Shown here piece after piece: positions 1 through 8,452 of a DNA stretch of 64,000 nucleotides. Every line of letters begins with the position of its first letter. Positions within the stretch are counted from its first letter, which is position 1. The position numbers and the translations under genes are program-made. The DNA is from Agrobacterium tumefaciens (GTDB taxonomy: Bacteria > Pseudomonadota > Alphaproteobacteria > Rhizobiales > Rhizobiaceae), in NCBI RefSeq assembly GCF_005221385.1, contig NZ_CP039903.1, positions 2,477,001 to 2,541,000 of the forward strand, written 5' to 3'. The notes under the pieces were generated by a model, which had not been told where the DNA came from, did no database searches, and was given only the letters and a program-made list of their open reading frames with translations.

Positions 1-740
1 ATCATGGTCGTCGTTTGGCCGGTCGGGCCGCCCTGCGTCAGGATCCAGATGATGTCGAACGAGTTGAAGGTCGAAATCAGCGAGATCATCGACATGGTGA
101 TCATGGCAGGCAGCATCAGCGGCAGCGTGATGCGGCGGAAGCGGTAAGCGCGGCTGGCGCCGTCCGTCCACGCCGCCTCATAGAGGTCCTGCGGGATGGC
201 CTGAATGGCAGCCAGCAGATAAAGCGTCACCATCGGCACGCCGATCCACACATCGGTGATGATCGTCGCCCAGAAGGCCGTGTTGCCATAGGCAAGGAAC
301 GCGACCGGGCCGTTTACCAGACCGAGATTCTGCAGCACGCCGGAAATCATGCCGAACTGGCCGTTATACATCCAGCCCCACATGAAGATGCCGATAGCCA
401 TCGGCACAATCCACGGCGGCATCGTCAGGATACGGAACAGCGCCCGGCCAGGCACGGCCGAATTCAGAAGAACCGCACCAAATGTGCCAATGATCATCTT
501 TATCGAGACGGAAAAGAACGTCCAGACAAAGGTCCGCGTGATGACATCGGCAAAAGTTGCGTTGAAGATCTTCTCGTAATTGATGAAACCCACCCAATTC
601 GTCGTTTTTCTGAGCGACGCATCGGTAAACGACAGGATGAAGGTATCGACGAGCGGATAAGCAACGATAACTGTGATGTATAAAAGTGCCGGCAGAAGAA
701 GAAGCCAGGCAAAGACGACCGCGCTGCGTTTCGCATCCAT
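1..740 (-). CDS. Sugar ABC transporter permease (MalF/UgpA type), 3' end missing
   Basis: Inner-membrane permease subunit of a carbohydrate ABC importer. The minus frame opens at the ATG at 738-740 (MDAKRSAVVFAWLLLLPALL) and stays open to the window edge, so about 246 residues are seen and the C-terminus is lost. It has the N-terminal hydrophobic helix, several further helices, and the start of the ATPase-contacting EAA loop (YEAAWTDGASRAYRFRRITL). It begins 12 bp after the Gfo/Idh/MocA oxidoreductase and is probably co-transcribed with it. The divergent nag genes suggest an amino sugar or chito-oligosaccharide as substrate; that is inferred from context, not from the protein. Confidence 0.9.
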   Translation of the reverse strand, partial: MDAKRSAVVFAWLLLLPALLYITVIVAYPLVDTFILSFTDASLRKTTNWVGFINYEKIFNATFADVITRTFVWTFFSVSIKMIIGTFGAVLLNSAVPGRALFRILTMPPWIVPMAIGIFMWGWMYNGQFGMISGVLQNLGLVNGPVAFLAYGNTAFWATIITDVWIGVPMVTLYLLAAIQAIPQDLYEAAWTDGASRAYRFRRITLPLMLPAMITMSMISLISTFNSFDIIWILTQGGPTGQTTTM

Positions 741-752
741 CGCAGCGCCCCC

Positions 753-1934
753 TTAAGCCGATTTCACGGCGGAGGATTTTGGCTGCCCATGGAGCGCCAA
801 GTCATATTCATCCCAGACCGGCTTGAGGTCCACCACCTTGCGGCCGTGGCGCGCCTCATCCATGGCAAGCGCCAGAATGCCGGCCTCGATCGCATCGAGT
901 GCGGAAACCGGCAAGGGCTCACCCTTGACGATATGGGCGATCACATCCTCTGCCATCTGCTCGTCCGCACCATAATGCTGCGAGAGCGTGGTGGCCGCCG
1001 AATAGGTCTTGGCCACGGTCTTTTCGTTTGTCCGGGCATTATGCACGTTGAGGAAGCCGCGCACGAAGTCACCCTCCGCCATGCCCTTGGCGCCGATCAC
1101 GCAGAAGCGGCGGAAATCATCGGGAACGTTGAGATTGGTATGGAAGGCAAGCGACGCGCCATTTTCATATTCAACGATCGCCGTCTGGTAATCGATGATG
1201 TCGCCGTCACTGTCGAAAACCTTTTCGGAACCCATCCAGCCGCTTGGCTTGCGGTGATAGACTTCCATGTCGTTGATGCCGTCATTTTGCGGGGCATTGG
1301 CAAGCGTGAAGCTCTTGCGACCGCCGAAGCTCGATACGAACCGCGGCCGCGCACCGACGACGCCATTATAAAGATCGAGATCGTGGCAGCATTTTTCCAG
1401 CATGAAGGAGCCGGAATAATGCTCGTAACGCCGCCAGTCGCGCATGAAGAACGCACCATGATAGGGCGGAATATGTTCCGAGGCCTCGATGGAAACAACA
1501 TCGCCGAGCTTGCCTTCGGCCTGAGCGGCGCGCAGATCGCGGTAAAGCGGCGAATAACGCAGGACAAGGCCCACCAGTAGCCGCTCATGACCGTGCTTGT
1601 TGAGCAGTCGGGCAAGCTCAAGGCTTTCCTCGATGCTGACGACGATCGGCTTTTCACTGAAGATGGTGCAACCGGCTTCGAGCCCGAGGCGGATATGCTC
1701 CAGGTGCATATGGTTCGGCGAGCCGATCATCAGAAGATCGAAATTTTCGTTGGCGATCAGCGCCTCGGGGCTGTCATACGCCTTGCCGACCGAAATGCCC
1801 TTTTCCTGCAGACCCGGCAGGCCAGCCGGAGCGGGATCGACATAACCGACGATCTCGAAATCCTTGTCGATTTCATGAAAAACGTAGCCCAGATAACCGA
1901 GACGGAATCCGAGTCCGATAATTCCCACCTTCAT
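753..1934 (-). CDS. Gfo/Idh/MocA family NAD(P)-dependent sugar oxidoreductase
   Basis: 393 aa, the usual length for the family. An N-terminal Rossmann fold opens with KVGIIGLGFRLGYLGY, followed by the family's EKP motif (FSEKPIVVS) near residue 95 and the C-terminal alpha/beta domain. Such enzymes oxidise or epimerise sugars at a hydroxyl; the substrate cannot be read from sequence. It is first in a minus-strand transcript with the ABC permease, divergent from the N-acetylglucosamine genes, so a role in amino-sugar or glycoside processing is likely. A GGGA ribosome site lies about 10 bases before the ATG. Confidence 0.88.
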   Translation of the reverse strand: MKVGIIGLGFRLGYLGYVFHEIDKDFEIVGYVDPAPAGLPGLQEKGISVGKAYDSPEALIANENFDLLMIGSPNHMHLEHIRLGLEAGCTIFSEKPIVVSIEESLELARLLNKHGHERLLVGLVLRYSPLYRDLRAAQAEGKLGDVVSIEASEHIPPYHGAFFMRDWRRYEHYSGSFMLEKCCHDLDLYNGVVGARPRFVSSFGGRKSFTLANAPQNDGINDMEVYHRKPSGWMGSEKVFDSDGDIIDYQTAIVEYENGASLAFHTNLNVPDDFRRFCVIGAKGMAEGDFVRGFLNVHNARTNEKTVAKTYSAATTLSQHYGADEQMAEDVIAHIVKGEPLPVSALDAIEAGILALAMDEARHGRKVVDLKPVWDEYDLALHGQPKSSAVKSA

Positions 1935-2373
1935 GAACTTTGTTCCCTGTTCATTCGTAATTCATTTTCGCAGAAGTGACCATTTCTACGTTGGCCATTC
2001 AGTTATCTGCGATAATTTCCTGCCACGATGAAATTAATTTTCAAGACGGTCAAGTTAAATTCGATTTCGCACGTCCAACTCAGGACCGGAGACCGATTTT
2101 TCCCAGCGATACGAGTGCGCAACAGAGCGCCGTCGACCACCGCTGCGAAAACAATACCAAAAAAATGCCAATCGTCTAGAGCAATATCTGCAACCGGAAA
2201 AATTTTTTGGTTAATGGACGAATTTCAAGCACAAAGCCTTATTATTCGGCAAACTACCGAATAAATCCCCTATTAATCGTACAAATTCGTTAATGGTTTT
2301 ATTTTGGTATTGCTGATTATGGCGCGTATGGTATAGCCAGAATTGGCCACATTAATTGTGACAGAGGTTATGG
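1935..2373. promoter_or_regulatory. Divergent control region between the oxidoreductase/ABC and nag operons
   Basis: 439 bp without a convincing gene and clearly more AT-rich than its surroundings. Two features stand out. An inverted repeat has arms TTATTCGG (2242-2249) and CCGAATAA (2257-2264) with a 7-base spacer. A sigma70-like pair for the plus genes is TTGGTA (2304-2309) and TATGGT (2327-2332) with a 17-base spacer. The -10 region overlaps TGGTATAGCCA (2329-2339), whose TGG...CCA symmetry resembles half-sites used by HutC/NagR-type GntR regulators. The region probably carries the operators for both transcripts. Confidence 0.55.
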
Positions 2374-3129
2374 ATGAACGGGGCAGTGCTTAATCTGGAT
2401 GACCTGCAATCGGGAGGCGGCGGCCCGCTCTATCTGAAACTGCGTCAGACGATTGAAGACGCCATCAATGGCGGTCGGCTGAAGCATGGTGACGCCCTGC
2501 CGCCCGAGCGTGACATTGCCGAAAGCGCCTGCGTCAGCCGCGTGACGGTGCGCAAGGCGGTGGATGATCTGGTGCGCGACGGTCTTCTGGTCCGCAGGCA
2601 CGGTTCCGGCACCTTTGTCGTCAAACCCATCACCCGCATGCAGCAGCCACTGACCAAGCTTACCTCGTTTACGGAAGATATGCGCCGCCGCGGCATGGCC
2701 GCAAGCACGCGCTGGCTGGACAGGGGATTGTTCTATCCGACCGGCGACGAGATGATGGCGCTCGGCCTTTCCCAATCCGCCATGGTGGCGCGGCTTACCC
2801 GCCTACGCCTTGCCAATGACCAGCCGATTGCGCTCGAAGTGACGAGCCTGCCCGGTGATCTTCTGCCCGACCCGCAGCTGGTCGAGAACTCGCTTTATCT
2901 GGAGCTTGAGAAAAACGGCATTCGCCCCGTCCGTGCCATTCAGCGCATTTCCGCCCGCAATCTGACGGATGAGGAAACGCTGCTGCTGGGCGTTCCGCCG
3001 GGCTCGGCAGCGCTGTCCGTTCAGCGTATGGCCTATCTGGAAAGCGGACGGCTCATGGAAATATCACGCGCCCTTTACCGCAGCGACGCCTATGACCTCG
3101 TCGCCGAATTGACGATGACCTCAGAGTGA
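2374..3129 (+). CDS. GntR/HutC-family regulator of amino-sugar genes
   Basis: 251 aa. The N-terminal winged helix (residues about 13-80: PLYLKLRQTIEDAI, LPPERDIAE, VSRVTVRKAVDDLV, RRHGSGTFV) is a clear GntR fold. The remainder is a UTRA effector domain of the HutC subfamily, to which NagR/DasR belong; those respond to glucosamine-6-P or GlcNAc-6-P. An AGAGG site lies 6 bases before the ATG. It heads the operon gntR-SIS-nagA-ROK and its stop nearly abuts the next gene, so local autoregulation is the simplest model. The specific ligand is inferred from the neighbours. Confidence 0.9.
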   Translation: MNGAVLNLDDLQSGGGGPLYLKLRQTIEDAINGGRLKHGDALPPERDIAESACVSRVTVRKAVDDLVRDGLLVRRHGSGTFVVKPITRMQQPLTKLTSFTEDMRRRGMAASTRWLDRGLFYPTGDEMMALGLSQSAMVARLTRLRLANDQPIALEVTSLPGDLLPDPQLVENSLYLELEKNGIRPVRAIQRISARNLTDEETLLLGVPPGSAALSVQRMAYLESGRLMEISRALYRSDAYDLVAELTMTSE

Positions 3130-3155
3130 AACACACCGACCAAGGACACGAAACG

Positions 3156-4178
3156 ATGACAACCCTGATGCGCCAGGAAATCAACGAGATTCCCGATGCC
3201 GTCGCCCGTCTGCTGGACAATGCGAAAAATGATTTTCAGGAAGCCGGCAGCCAGCTGAAGGCCCGCGATCCAGCCGTTATCGTCACGATTGCGCGCGGAT
3301 CCTCAGATCACGCCGCGCATTTCCTGAAATATGCGATCGAATTGCAGACCGGACTGCCGGTCGCGTCGCTCGGGCCCTCGCTCGCCTCGATCTACCAGAC
3401 GAAACTGCGGCTGGAACGGGCGGCGGCCTTCGCCGTGTCGCAATCGGGCAAAAGCCCTGATATCGTTGCGCTGGCGGAAAGCGCCCGCAAGGGCGGAGCG
3501 CTCACCTTCTCTCTCGTCAACACCCTGCCCTCTCCGCTTGGCAATGCGGCCAATCAGGCCATCGACATTCAGGCGGGACCGGAAAAAGCGGTCGCCGCCA
3601 CCAAATCCTTCGTCAACTCCATCGTTGCCGGCCTCGCGATCCTTGCCGAGTGGACGGAAGACAGCCTGCTCGCCAAAGCCGTCAGCGACCTGCCGCAGAA
3701 TTTCGCAAGAGCCGTTGCGCTGGACTGGAGCCAGATTGCCGAGGCGGTGAAGGGCGAAGAATCGCTTTATATGCTGGGCCGAGGCCCTGCCCTTGCCATT
3801 GCCGCAGAAGCCGCGCTGAAATGCAAGGAAACCTGCGAACTGCACGCGGAAGCCTACTCCTCGGCGGAAGTCATGCATGGCCCTGTTTCGCTGGTCACCC
3901 CGAAATTCCCGGTCATCGCCTTTGCCGCACGCGACCGCGCCGAGACTTCGGTGACGGATATCGCCGCAAATCTTGCCCATAAGGGCGCAAATGTTTTCGT
4001 CACATCCGCAAAAGGCAGCCCGGCCAAGCCCCTGCCCTTCGTCGAGACCAACCATCCGCTGACCGATGCCCTGTTGCTCATCGCGCCGTTTTACGGCTTC
4101 ATCGAGCAATTGTCGCGCGCACGCGGCTTCAACCCGGATGCGCCGGCGGCATTGAAGAAGGTAACGGAAACCCAATGA
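3156..4178 (+). CDS. SIS-domain glucosamine-6-phosphate deaminase (NagB-II type)
   Basis: 340 aa with two tandem SIS domains (IARGSSDHAAHFLKYAI near residue 45, VSQSGKSPDIV near 95, then LGRGPALAIAAEAALKCKE and EVMHGPVSLV). This corresponds to the isomerase half of GlmS without the glutaminase domain, the architecture of NagB-II deaminases that turn GlcN-6-P into Fru-6-P and ammonia. A GTG at 3126 overlapping the gntR stop is in frame, but the ATG at 3156 has AAGGA 9 bases upstream and fits the family better. It ends in an ATGA overlap with nagA. An AgaS-type activity is the alternative. Confidence 0.85.
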   Translation: MTTLMRQEINEIPDAVARLLDNAKNDFQEAGSQLKARDPAVIVTIARGSSDHAAHFLKYAIELQTGLPVASLGPSLASIYQTKLRLERAAAFAVSQSGKSPDIVALAESARKGGALTFSLVNTLPSPLGNAANQAIDIQAGPEKAVAATKSFVNSIVAGLAILAEWTEDSLLAKAVSDLPQNFARAVALDWSQIAEAVKGEESLYMLGRGPALAIAAEAALKCKETCELHAEAYSSAEVMHGPVSLVTPKFPVIAFAARDRAETSVTDIAANLAHKGANVFVTSAKGSPAKPLPFVETNHPLTDALLLIAPFYGFIEQLSRARGFNPDAPAALKKVTETQ

Positions 4179-5341
4179 GCGGCATAAAGGCATTTGTCGG
4201 CGCCCGTATTTTCGATGGCGCCGCCTGGCATGATGGCAAGGCGCTACTGACCAGCGACGGACATGTCACCGCCATCTCACACAACGTGCCTGCCGAAGCC
4301 GAAGTGATTGATGCGAACGGATTGCTCATCGCGCCGGGCTTCATAGACCTTCAGGTCAATGGCGGCGGCGGGGTCATGTTCAACAACCAGCCGGATGTGG
4401 CCGGCATCGCGCGCATCTGCTCCGCCCACGCAAAATTCGGCACCACGGCGCTGATGGTCACGCTCATCACCGACCAGCCGGATGTGACCTCCAAAGCGGC
4501 ACAGGCGGGCATCGCCGCCAGTACGGCAAATGTGCCGGGTTTCCTCGGTCTGCATTTCGAGGGGCCACATCTTTCGGTCGCACGCAAGGGCACCCATGAT
4601 CCGGCGCTGATCCGAAAGATGGAAGCAGCCGATCTTGAGGTTCTGACCCGTTGCAAGGCGGAGCTCGCCTTCGTGCTGACCACCATTGCGCCGGAGAACG
4701 TCACCAAGGAGCAGGTTACAATGCTCCGAAAAGCAGGCATCGTCGTCAGCCTCGGCCACACCGACACAGGTCTCGATGTGGCGACGGCCTATGCTGATGC
4801 CGGCGCTTCCATGGTAACCCATCTCTTCAACGCCATGAGCCCGCTTGGCCATCGCGAACCCGGTCTGGTGGGAGCCGCACTCTCGAACGGAAAACTGGAT
4901 TGCGGGCTGATCGCCGATGGTTTCCATGTCGATCCGGCCGCAATCGGCATTGCGCTGCGCGCCAAGAACGGCCCCGCCCGCATCTTCCTCGTCACAGATG
5001 CCATGTCCACCATCGGCACGGATGATGACGGCTTCGAACTGAACGGCAGGCGCGTCTACCGCAATGGCGGACGCCTTACACTCGCCGATGGCACGCTGGC
5101 GGGGGCGGATATCGACATGCTCTCCTGCATCCGTTTCATGCATGAGAAGATGGACCTGCCGCTGGAGGAAGCCTTGAGAATGGCCTCCGCTTATCCGGCA
5201 GAAGCCATCGGTGCGACGGCTAAGGGAAAACTCCAGACCGGTTCCGATGCGGATTTCGTCGTGCTGACACCAGACCTTCAAATGCACTCCACATGGATCG
5301 GCGGAGAAAAAATCCACGATGCAGCGCGCTCCGGAGCCTGA
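4175..5341 (+). CDS. nagA: N-acetylglucosamine-6-phosphate deacetylase
   Basis: 388 aa amidohydrolase removing acetate from GlcNAc-6-P to give GlcN-6-P, the step before the SIS deaminase. Visible motifs are LQVNGGGG early, the metal and substrate site HFEGPHLS near residue 128, GHTD near 193, HLFNAMSPLGHREPG near 215 and the catalytic-Asp segment FLVTDAMS near 272. Its ATG overlaps the stop of the deaminase gene (ATGA), so translation is probably coupled. Length and motif order are normal for NagA. Confidence 0.95.
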   Translation: MSGIKAFVGARIFDGAAWHDGKALLTSDGHVTAISHNVPAEAEVIDANGLLIAPGFIDLQVNGGGGVMFNNQPDVAGIARICSAHAKFGTTALMVTLITDQPDVTSKAAQAGIAASTANVPGFLGLHFEGPHLSVARKGTHDPALIRKMEAADLEVLTRCKAELAFVLTTIAPENVTKEQVTMLRKAGIVVSLGHTDTGLDVATAYADAGASMVTHLFNAMSPLGHREPGLVGAALSNGKLDCGLIADGFHVDPAAIGIALRAKNGPARIFLVTDAMSTIGTDDDGFELNGRRVYRNGGRLTLADGTLAGADIDMLSCIRFMHEKMDLPLEEALRMASAYPAEAIGATAKGKLQTGSDADFVVLTPDLQMHSTWIGGEKIHDAARSGA

Positions 5342-5344
5342 ACA

Positions 5345-6271
5345 ATGATCGTTTGTTTCGATATTGGCGGAACGACCATCAAGGGGGCCATTGCTTATGC
5401 CCCCGATGATATTCGCCCCGTGCCGCGCATACCGACACCGAAAACCAGTTTCGAGGATTTCGCAGCCGGCCTGAAGTCCGTCATCGACGAGAGCGGCGGT
5501 TCGCCCGCCTGCGTGTCGCTGTCGATTGCCGGCGTCATCGATCCCGAAACCGGCAAGGCCACCGTTGCCAATATTCAGAGTATCCATGGCAGGGTGCTGA
5601 AGGACGAGTTGGAAAAAGCGCTCAACCTTCCTGTCATCGTTTCAAACGATGCCGATTGTTTCGTGATCGCCGAATCGGAAATCGGTTCCGGACAGGGCCA
5701 TCGTGTCGTCTTCGGCGTCATCCTCGGAACGGGTGTCGGCGGCGGGCTGGTCATCGATGGCAGGCTCATCAACAGCGATGGCGGTTTCGCCGGTGAATGG
5801 GGCCATGGGCCGGTGGCTGCCACATTGGCGGGCAACCCGCCGGTAGCGCTACCGCGTTTTGAGTGCGGCTGTGGCCTCACCGGTTGCGTCGATGCGATCG
5901 GCAGCGCCCGCGGCATGGAAAAACTGCATTTGCATCTTCACCGGCAGGAGATGACCAGCGAGGACATCATCTCCGCCTGGCAGGCGGGCGATGCGCAGGC
6001 CGCGAGAACCATCGATGTTCTCATTGATATTCTCGCCTCACCATTGGCGATGGTGATCAACGTCACCGGCGCAACCATCGTGCCTGTCGGCGGTGGGCTT
6101 TCGAATTCACGAGAGCTTCTGATCGCTCTGGACGAAGCGGTCAGGGGCCGCGTTCTCCGGCGTTTCAATCGCCCGCTGGTCGTGCCTGCCATTTGCCGGA
6201 TCGAGCCGGGGCTGATCGGTTCCGCCGTCATCGGACTGAAATATGAGAAGGAAATCGCCGTCCCTGCCTGA
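5345..6271 (+). CDS. ROK-family sugar kinase, probably N-acetylglucosamine kinase
   Basis: 308 aa. It has the N-terminal phosphate-binding motif FDIGGTTIKGA, the ROK catalytic region (VSNDADCFVIAESEIGSG, GTGVGGGLVIDG) and the zinc-binding cluster CGCGLTGC near residue 177. It starts 3 bp after the nagA stop, so the operon supplies kinase, deacetylase and deaminase for cytoplasmic GlcNAc, as would be expected for sugar entering through an ABC importer unphosphorylated. ManNAc or another hexosamine cannot be excluded. It ends 6 bp from the convergent FAD monooxygenase with no terminator between them. Confidence 0.88.
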   Translation: MIVCFDIGGTTIKGAIAYAPDDIRPVPRIPTPKTSFEDFAAGLKSVIDESGGSPACVSLSIAGVIDPETGKATVANIQSIHGRVLKDELEKALNLPVIVSNDADCFVIAESEIGSGQGHRVVFGVILGTGVGGGLVIDGRLINSDGGFAGEWGHGPVAATLAGNPPVALPRFECGCGLTGCVDAIGSARGMEKLHLHLHRQEMTSEDIISAWQAGDAQAARTIDVLIDILASPLAMVINVTGATIVPVGGGLSNSRELLIALDEAVRGRVLRRFNRPLVVPAICRIEPGLIGSAVIGLKYEKEIAVPA

Positions 6272-6277
6272 GCGGTC

Positions 6278-7531
6278 TTATGTCTCGATCTTTTCCCGGC
6301 GGAAGCCCAGCCCGACCAGCCGCCCGGTCAAATGGGCAAGAAGCGGAAATCGCATGAGCGCCAGCACGAGGGCCGGCGGACCTTTCGGCTTTTCCGACTC
6401 CTCCGCCTGCCCCTTCTTGCGACCGATACGCATCATCCGCTGCAGAAATTGCGTGGCCTTGGTTGGGAAGGATCGCCGTTTTTCGATTGCGGCGAGATCA
6501 TCGTCACCAACGGGCCGGCCGGACAAAAATACCGGCACGAGCACGTTGGCAGCGGCAACGGCATCCTGAACGGCCAGATTGACGCCGACACCGCCAACCG
6601 GCGACATGGCATGGGCCGCGTCCCCAATGCAGATCAGACCGGGTTTCCACCAACGCTTCAGCCGGTCGATGCGAACGGTCAGGAGATGCACGTCATCCCA
6701 GCTCTTAAGCTCGTCAAGCCTCTCGCGCGGGAAAGGGCAAATTTCCGCCACCCTGTCCCTGAACGCTTCAAGTCCCTGCAGCTTTATGTCCGCGAAAAAG
6801 CCTTTGCGCACCACATAACCGCATTGCCAGTAATCACCCCGGTTGATCATCACGAACCCCTGCCGCGAACCGACGTGTCCCATGGTTTCGGTCGAATCAC
6901 CCGGCTGCTTCGAAAGGCGCATCCACAGCACCTCGGTCGGAATACCGAACCGCTGGATTTCGAGCCCCGCCGCCTCCCGGACTATGGAAGTGCGGCCATC
7001 CGCACCCACCACCAGATCAGCGGCAATCTCGATCACACCATCAGGTGTATTGACGATGAGACCGCCGACACGCCCGGCGCGCTCGATCAGGCTGGTGACC
7101 GGCGCATTCATAAGCAGCCGGAAGTTCTCATATTGCCCGGCCTTGCCGACGATGAAATTGAGAAAATCCCATTGCGGCATGAAGGCGATGAAACGATGGC
7201 GGACCGGCAGCCGGGAAAAATCCGCAATCGTGATACGCTCGCCGCCGATAACCGCGTTCAGCCGTGCCGCACGCGTATGCGGCAGGCTCAGGAACTCCTC
7301 GATGAAACCCAGCTGCTCCATCAGTTCAAGTGTGGAGGGATGAATGGTGTCGCCGCGAAAATCGCGCAGGAAATCCCCGTGTTTCTCGACCACCGTTACA
7401 TCGATACCGCTGCGCGCAAGCAGCAGGCCAAGCATCACACCCGCCGGCCCACCGCCGGCAATGGCAACGGAGGTATGGATGTACTGAACCGCCTTACCGT
7501 CATTTTCCGGCACGACCTTCGCTTCTTCCAT
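6278..7531 (-). CDS. FAD-dependent monooxygenase (UbiH/PHBH-like)
   Basis: 417 aa class A flavoprotein monooxygenase. The dinucleotide fold SVAIAGGGPAGVMLGLLLAR is followed by a glutamate (VVEKHGDF), the DG motif VVGADGRTSIVR, and the GD motif ICIGDAAHAMSPVGGVGVN that binds FAD. A GTG at 7532-7534 is in frame, but the ATG at 7529-7531 with GGAGAG 7 bases away is the better start. It lies 33 bp downstream of the PAP2 phosphatase on the same strand. The substrate is unknown; the fold is used for ring hydroxylation of aromatics, quinones or tetracyclines. Confidence 0.87.
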   Translation of the reverse strand: MEEAKVVPENDGKAVQYIHTSVAIAGGGPAGVMLGLLLARSGIDVTVVEKHGDFLRDFRGDTIHPSTLELMEQLGFIEEFLSLPHTRAARLNAVIGGERITIADFSRLPVRHRFIAFMPQWDFLNFIVGKAGQYENFRLLMNAPVTSLIERAGRVGGLIVNTPDGVIEIAADLVVGADGRTSIVREAAGLEIQRFGIPTEVLWMRLSKQPGDSTETMGHVGSRQGFVMINRGDYWQCGYVVRKGFFADIKLQGLEAFRDRVAEICPFPRERLDELKSWDDVHLLTVRIDRLKRWWKPGLICIGDAAHAMSPVGGVGVNLAVQDAVAAANVLVPVFLSGRPVGDDDLAAIEKRRSFPTKATQFLQRMMRIGRKKGQAEESEKPKGPPALVLALMRFPLLAHLTGRLVGLGFRREKIET

Positions 7532-7564
7532 CACATCTCTCCGTTTCCGCCCCGTTAAACGTCC

Positions 7565-8266
7565 CTATCGTGGATCCGCCACCGGAAGATTTGCATTTTT
7601 CGGCTGCGGCCAACCATAGGCATCGAACCGAAACAGCATTTCGGACCGAGCAAAGATAAAAGCGAAGGCCATGGCCGTCCACATACCGAGCAGCAGCCCC
7701 ACGGCGACATCGCTTGGATAATGCGCGCCAACGATGACACGCGAAACGCCGATGACAAGGGCGAGCAAAAGAAACGCCCAGCGGAAGCGCGGCATCAGCA
7801 TGGCGAAAACGCCGAAAAACGCACCGGCAGCGGTCGAATGACCGGAGGGAAAGCTTTCATAGAGATTATCCCCGGTAAACGGCGTGAGGCTATAGGCCCC
7901 CATTTCCAGGAAAAGCTCCGGCCGCGCCCGCCCGATCAGGAATTTCAGCGTGTGGACGAGAATGCTCGCCGTTCCGATCGTCAGGAAAAAATAGGCGAGA
8001 AGCCGCCATGCGGTTCTCAAGCGACCGGCATAGGTCTGCGCCTGCAAAACCCGTGCGCCGACATAGGCAAGAATGGCAAGGGCGCCCGTGGAATAAAGCA
8101 TCCAGCTGAAGGTTCCGAAATCGGTGATGGCGCGATTGAAGGAGACGATCGTTCCGGGCAGGGCCTGCGCGCTTTCGGAAAGACGTGGATCGAGAGGAAT
8201 AAAGACCAGCACCAGCACAAGGCTTGCCGCAAAAATCCATCCGCTGGAAACCAGGAAACGTCGCAT
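7565..8266 (-). CDS. PAP2-family membrane phosphatase
   Basis: 233 aa, about six membrane helices. It carries the three acid-phosphatase motifs: K-x6-RP as KFLIGRARPE near residue 118, PSGH in ESFPSGHSTAAGAF near 146, and S-R-x5-H as SRVIVGAHYPSDV near 187. Such enzymes dephosphorylate lipid phosphates (phosphatidate, PGP, undecaprenyl-PP or lipid A phosphate). An AGAGGAC site precedes the ATG. It is divergent from dxr, the isoprenoid gene, which makes a polyprenyl-phosphate substrate attractive but unproven. Confidence 0.88.
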   Translation of the reverse strand: MRRFLVSSGWIFAASLVLVLVFIPLDPRLSESAQALPGTIVSFNRAITDFGTFSWMLYSTGALAILAYVGARVLQAQTYAGRLRTAWRLLAYFFLTIGTASILVHTLKFLIGRARPELFLEMGAYSLTPFTGDNLYESFPSGHSTAAGAFFGVFAMLMPRFRWAFLLLALVIGVSRVIVGAHYPSDVAVGLLLGMWTAMAFAFIFARSEMLFRFDAYGWPQPKNANLPVADPR

Positions 8267-8369
8267 CTAAGTCCTCTCATCGTTTTTCTTGCATATGGCT
8301 TTGCCATCCGCAAAAACAATAGCCGGGCTTTATCCTTGTTATGGCTGATTTTCGCGAGTAGAGGCTAGT

Positions 8370-8420
8370 GCATGTCACCGAAACTGTGCAGCGGTTTCGC
8401 AAGAATGGCATGCTCTAAAA
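8370..8420. repeat. Rhizobiales-type hairpin intergenic repeat, copy 1
   Basis: Outer arms GCATG (8370-8374) and CATGC (8409-8413) enclose an inner hairpin CGAAAC...GGTTTCG with the core TGTGCAGCGGTTT, followed by TCTAAAA. The same core occurs in three other places in this window. It lies in the dxr leader and contains an in-frame ATG (8372) that would otherwise be read as an upstream dxr start. Confidence 0.7.
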
Positions 8421-8452
8421 GGTGCGAACCGCACAATACCAACGGACCGAAG

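Noticed and set aside
8372..8452. An N-terminal extension of dxr by 27 codons
   Set aside because: The extension reads through a hairpin repeat and does not resemble Dxr; the ATG at 8453 gives the family length.
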